Source: Candidatus Magasanikiibacteriota bacterium
Lineage (GTDB): Bacteria > Patescibacteriota > Patescibacteriia > Magasanikbacterales > UBA922
Assembly (NCBI GenBank): GCA_023246565.1
Contig: JAHFIE010000047.1
Location: 1-7,680 of the forward strand
DNA: 7,680 nucleotides
Direction: 5' to 3'
The position numbers and the translations under genes are program-made. The notes beneath the pieces were generated by a model. The model was given only the letters and a program-made list of their open reading frames with translations, was not told the DNA's origin and did not search any database. Within the stretch, counting starts at the first letter, position 1. Every line of letters begins with the position of its first letter. Positions 5,946 to 7,680 of the stretch are shown piece after piece.

Positions 5946-5951
5946 CCTCCT
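5946..5951 (-). promoter_or_regulatory. pyrF ribosome binding site (AGGAGG)
   Basis: A perfect AGGAGG 4 nt before the pyrF ATG, the strongest SD in the window. It decides for the first ATG over Met5. It is unusual here because infB, ppa and HU have none. Confidence 0.85.
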
Positions 5952-5960
5952 GAAAAGCCA

Positions 5961-5990
5961 AACACAAAAAACAGGTTAGGAACCTACCTG
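5961..5990 (-). terminator. Terminator after the tRNA pair / upstream of pyrF
   Basis: On the minus strand CAGGTAGG (5983-5990) pairs with CCTAACCTG (5972-5980) with one bulged base, followed by TTTTTTGTGTTT. It ends the tRNA-Glu/tRNA-Met transcript. It also sits 20 nt before the pyrF SD, so it would cut pyrF off from upstream transcripts or act as a pyrF attenuator. Confidence 0.7.
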
Positions 5991-5992
5991 AT

Positions 5993-6021
5993 AGAGTAAA
6001 TAATTAAGAAGGAAACGTCAA
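5993..6021 (-). promoter_or_regulatory. Candidate pyrF promoter (TTGACG-17-TACTCT)
   Basis: TTGACG (6016-6021) and TACTCT (5993-5998) on the minus strand are 17 nt apart. The -35 is good and the -10 poor (3/6). Initiation near 5986 would fall inside the first arm of the 5972-5990 hairpin, so a pyrF transcript starting here would lack part of the stem and might escape termination. Confidence 0.3.
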
Positions 6022-6023
6022 TG

Positions 6024-6097
6024 TGTCAGGGGGGAGAATCGAACTCCCGACCTTAGGGTTATGAATCCTACGCTCTTACCAACTGAGCTACCCTGAC
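6024..6097 (-). tRNA. tRNA-Met (CAT), elongator type
   Basis: A 74-nt cloverleaf read on the minus strand. The acceptor GTCAGGG (6091-6097) pairs perfectly with CCCTGAC (6025-6031), then A73. D-arm GCTC...GAGC, anticodon stem TAGGA/CCCTA with loop TTCATAA (anticodon CAT), and T-arm GGGAG/CTCCC with loop TTCGATT. The A31-C39 mismatch and ATTCATAACC loop context are those of elongator Met. The paired G1-C72 argues against an initiator, and the loop is unlike lysidine-type tRNA-Ile2. CCA is not encoded. Confidence 0.93.
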
Positions 6098-6112
6098 TTA
6101 TGTAATGTAGCG

Positions 6113-6184
6113 TAGCGCCAAGGGGAATTGAACCCCTGTTACCAGGATGAGAACCTGGCGTCCTAGCCACTAGACGATGGCGCC
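6113..6184 (-). tRNA. tRNA-Glu (CTC)
   Basis: A 72-nt cloverleaf on the minus strand. Acceptor GGCGCCA (6178-6184) pairs with TGGCGCT (6114-6120), with G1-T72 as a wobble. The D-arm GTC...GAC has the GTCTAG start usual in tRNA-Glu. Anticodon stem CCAGG/CCTGG with loop TTCTCAT gives anticodon CTC, and T-arm AGGGG/CCCCT has loop TTCAATT. CCA is not encoded. It precedes tRNA-Met by 15 nt, so both are processed from one transcript. Confidence 0.93.
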
Positions 6185-6196
6185 GTAAATGGCACT

Positions 6197-6225
6197 AGTA
6201 TAGAAAAAAAAGAGGACAAAGTCAA
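6197..6225 (-). promoter_or_regulatory. tRNA operon promoter (TTGACT-17-TATACT)
   Basis: TTGACT (6220-6225) and TATACT (6197-6202) on the minus strand with 17 nt between. Initiation near 6190 is about 6 nt before the first base of tRNA-Glu, giving a very short 5' trailer for RNase P to remove. Confidence 0.85.
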
Positions 6226-6266
6226 CGGTCTATTTAAATAACATCACTACAAGCTTTTTATTTCTA

Positions 6267-7680
6267 TTACCGCGTTGGTGCTATCTGATAATACTCCAAA
6301 ATAAATTTAGACAAATCACCAAACACATATGCAGCAGTACTCTCGGCATAGGCTCGTTGTGGTTTTTCGTATTTTATCATCATTAAAAATTTTGGGTCAT
6401 GTGCTGGCGCAAAACCAATAAAAGAATGATTATAGTTTTTTGTATATCCACCAACACCAGAAATTTCAGCAGTACCTGATTTTCCTGCCACATAATACCC
6501 TGGTACTCGCGCATGACCACTATAACCTTTGTCAACCGTGGTCACGAGCATGGCTCCCACTTCGTTCGCTGCTTTCCGTGATATGACTGACTGAACTGGT
6601 TTTGGTTTAGTAATTTCAACGCGACCATCTGAAAAACGTTTTTCTTTAATAATATAGGGCTTCATCAGTGTTCCACCATTGGCAATGGCTGAAAAAGCAG
6701 TGGCCATCTGGAGTGGTGTCACGGTTAAACCTTGTCCAAATGAAGCCGTGGCTGTGTAACAATCCACCTTATTGTTTTTATTTTGTGACAAGGAATCAAT
6801 CACACCACTAACTTCAGTATCAAGTTCAATACCGGTTTGTACGCCAAAACCATATCGTTTAATATAATCAATTACTTTTCGTTTACCCAAAAGTTCAGTA
6901 ACATAGACCATACCCGTATTGATAGAATTCTGTATAATTCCGGTCATGGTTTGATCACCAAAAACTTTATTACCAGCATTTTGAATCGGTCTTTGACAAA
7001 TTCCATCACGATGGCCAGTATCACGAAATGGTGTATTTGGTGTCACGGTGTTTTCATTAAGTGCCGCTGACATGATAATTGGTTTAAAAATCGAACCTGG
7101 TTCATACGGAGTAAATACATTTGAATTATTAAAAATTTCCGCGTGCTCAACCTTGCCGTATTCATTTGCATTATAATCAGGCAATGAACACATGGCGAGA
7201 ATAGCACCGGTTTTTGGTTCCATAATCACGAGCGATGCACTCGTTGCTCCATACTCATGAAGACCTTCCCGTAAACGTTCACAGGCTTTGTACTGGAGTG
7301 TTCTATCAATCGTTAAAACCAAATCCATTCCATCTTGCGCTGGACGAAAAGATTGTGTATTCATGGCTGCCCAATTTCCTGAAGCACTTTTGAGACCAGC
7401 AAAAAATCCTCCTTGACCAGACAATTCTTTGTTCCAATACCCTTCAATCCCATAACGGCCTTTATTTTCTCCTTGGGTATCTTTACCCAAAAATCCTACC
7501 ACTTGGGCGACTAAATTCTGTTCTGGGTATAATCTATGTGACTGACGAATAGCATGAATTCCTGGCAAGCGTAAATCAATGATTGCATCAACCGCATCTT
7601 GTTCCAGTCGTTGTTCGAGCGGCTCATAAGGATCAGTTTTTTTATGTAATTGCACTAACACTGCTGCTTTTCGTTCAGGA
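6267..7680 (-). CDS. Class B penicillin-binding protein (FtsI/PBP2 family), C-terminal part
   Basis: A peptidoglycan DD-transpeptidase that cross-links stem peptides at the septum or lateral wall. The 470 visible residues continue without a start to the right edge (PERKAAVLVQL...), so the membrane anchor and part of the dimerisation domain are outside. The dimerisation domain ends with GIEGYWNKELSGQGG, followed by TIDRTLQY, which opens the transpeptidase domain. Active-site motifs are complete: SIFK in YEPGSIFKPI (nucleophile Ser codon at 7092-7094), SIN in QNSINTG, and KSGT in VAGKSGTAEI (Lys codon at 6480-6482). There is no PASTA domain after the KSG box. A valine GTG at 7661 could be misread as a start, but the frame is open and family-like beyond it. 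FtsI and PBP2 cannot be separated here. No clear terminator follows, so read-through into the tRNA genes is possible. Confidence 0.93.
   Translation of the reverse strand, partial: PERKAAVLVQLHKKTDPYEPLEQRLEQDAVDAIIDLRLPGIHAIRQSHRLYPEQNLVAQVVGFLGKDTQGENKGRYGIEGYWNKELSGQGGFFAGLKSASGNWAAMNTQSFRPAQDGMDLVLTIDRTLQYKACERLREGLHEYGATSASLVIMEPKTGAILAMCSLPDYNANEYGKVEHAEIFNNSNVFTPYEPGSIFKPIIMSAALNENTVTPNTPFRDTGHRDGICQRPIQNAGNKVFGDQTMTGIIQNSINTGMVYVTELLGKRKVIDYIKRYGFGVQTGIELDTEVSGVIDSLSQNKNNKVDCYTATASFGQGLTVTPLQMATAFSAIANGGTLMKPYIIKEKRFSDGRVEITKPKPVQSVISRKAANEVGAMLVTTVDKGYSGHARVPGYYVAGKSGTAEISGVGGYTKNYNHSFIGFAPAHDPKFLMMIKYEKPQRAYAESTAAYVFGDLSKFILEYYQIAPTR

Noticed and set aside
5453..5953. 166-aa plus-strand frame opposite pyrF
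   Set aside because: It is antisense to a clear PyrF with all catalytic motifs. Its Arg/Asp/Glu-rich sequence is what a GC-rich antisense frame gives.
7659..7661. GTG as the start of the PBP
   Set aside because: The frame continues upstream to the window edge with PERKAAV, and class B PBPs need an N-terminal membrane anchor that is not present after this codon.
1..7680. Defence system, CRISPR array, transposase or prophage genes
   Set aside because: I looked for repeat-spacer patterns, DDE/recombinase motifs and phage modules on both strands and saw none. The genes are housekeeping plus one small unknown.

Overview
This window looks like a core-genome stretch of a small-genome bacterium. 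I lean towards Patescibacteria (Candidate Phyla Radiation). The reasons are an AT-leaning sequence, mostly SD-less genes with very short leaders, tRNAs without encoded CCA, and an HU arm sequence (GVNPQNPTEKI) that from memory resembles patescibacterial HU proteins. The taxonomic call is an inference, not proven.

Layout. 1-988 (-): N-terminal 329 residues of translation initiation factor IF-2 (infB), running off the left edge, with a consensus promoter so close that the mRNA is nearly leaderless. 1030-1345 (-): a GC-rich patch with a 65-residue two-helix membrane protein, a possible 29-residue mini-ORF and a terminator. 1386-1916 (-): family I inorganic pyrophosphatase (ppa). 2033-2974 (-): a class I SAM-dependent methyltransferase. 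2975-3201: divergent intergenic region holding the methyltransferase -10 and a leader of about 210 nt for rny with two hairpins, one terminator-like. 3202-4728 (+): ribonuclease Y (rny). 4824-5111 (+): HU-family DNA-binding protein with its own strong promoter and terminator. 5171-5229: a long imperfect palindrome. 5249-5941 (-): GC-rich orotidine 5'-phosphate decarboxylase (pyrF). 5961-5990 (-): terminator hairpin. 6024-6184 (-): tRNA-Met(CAT) and tRNA-Glu(CTC) behind one strong promoter. 6267-7680 (-): C-terminal part of a class B penicillin-binding protein, running off the right edge.

How the genes fit together. Most are housekeeping: translation (IF-2, two tRNAs), RNA turnover (RNase Y), nucleoid structure (HU), pyrophosphate removal, UMP synthesis and septal or lateral-wall peptidoglycan cross-linking. 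They form several short transcription units, not one operon. Promoters of the TTGACA-17-TATAAT type can be read in front of infB, HU, the tRNA pair and rny.

The main anomaly is two GC-rich minus-strand islands, pyrF and the 65-aa ORF. Both carry clear Shine-Dalgarno sites, while infB, ppa and HU lack one. This suggests they were acquired from a different background. I see no transposase, CRISPR array or defence system in the window.
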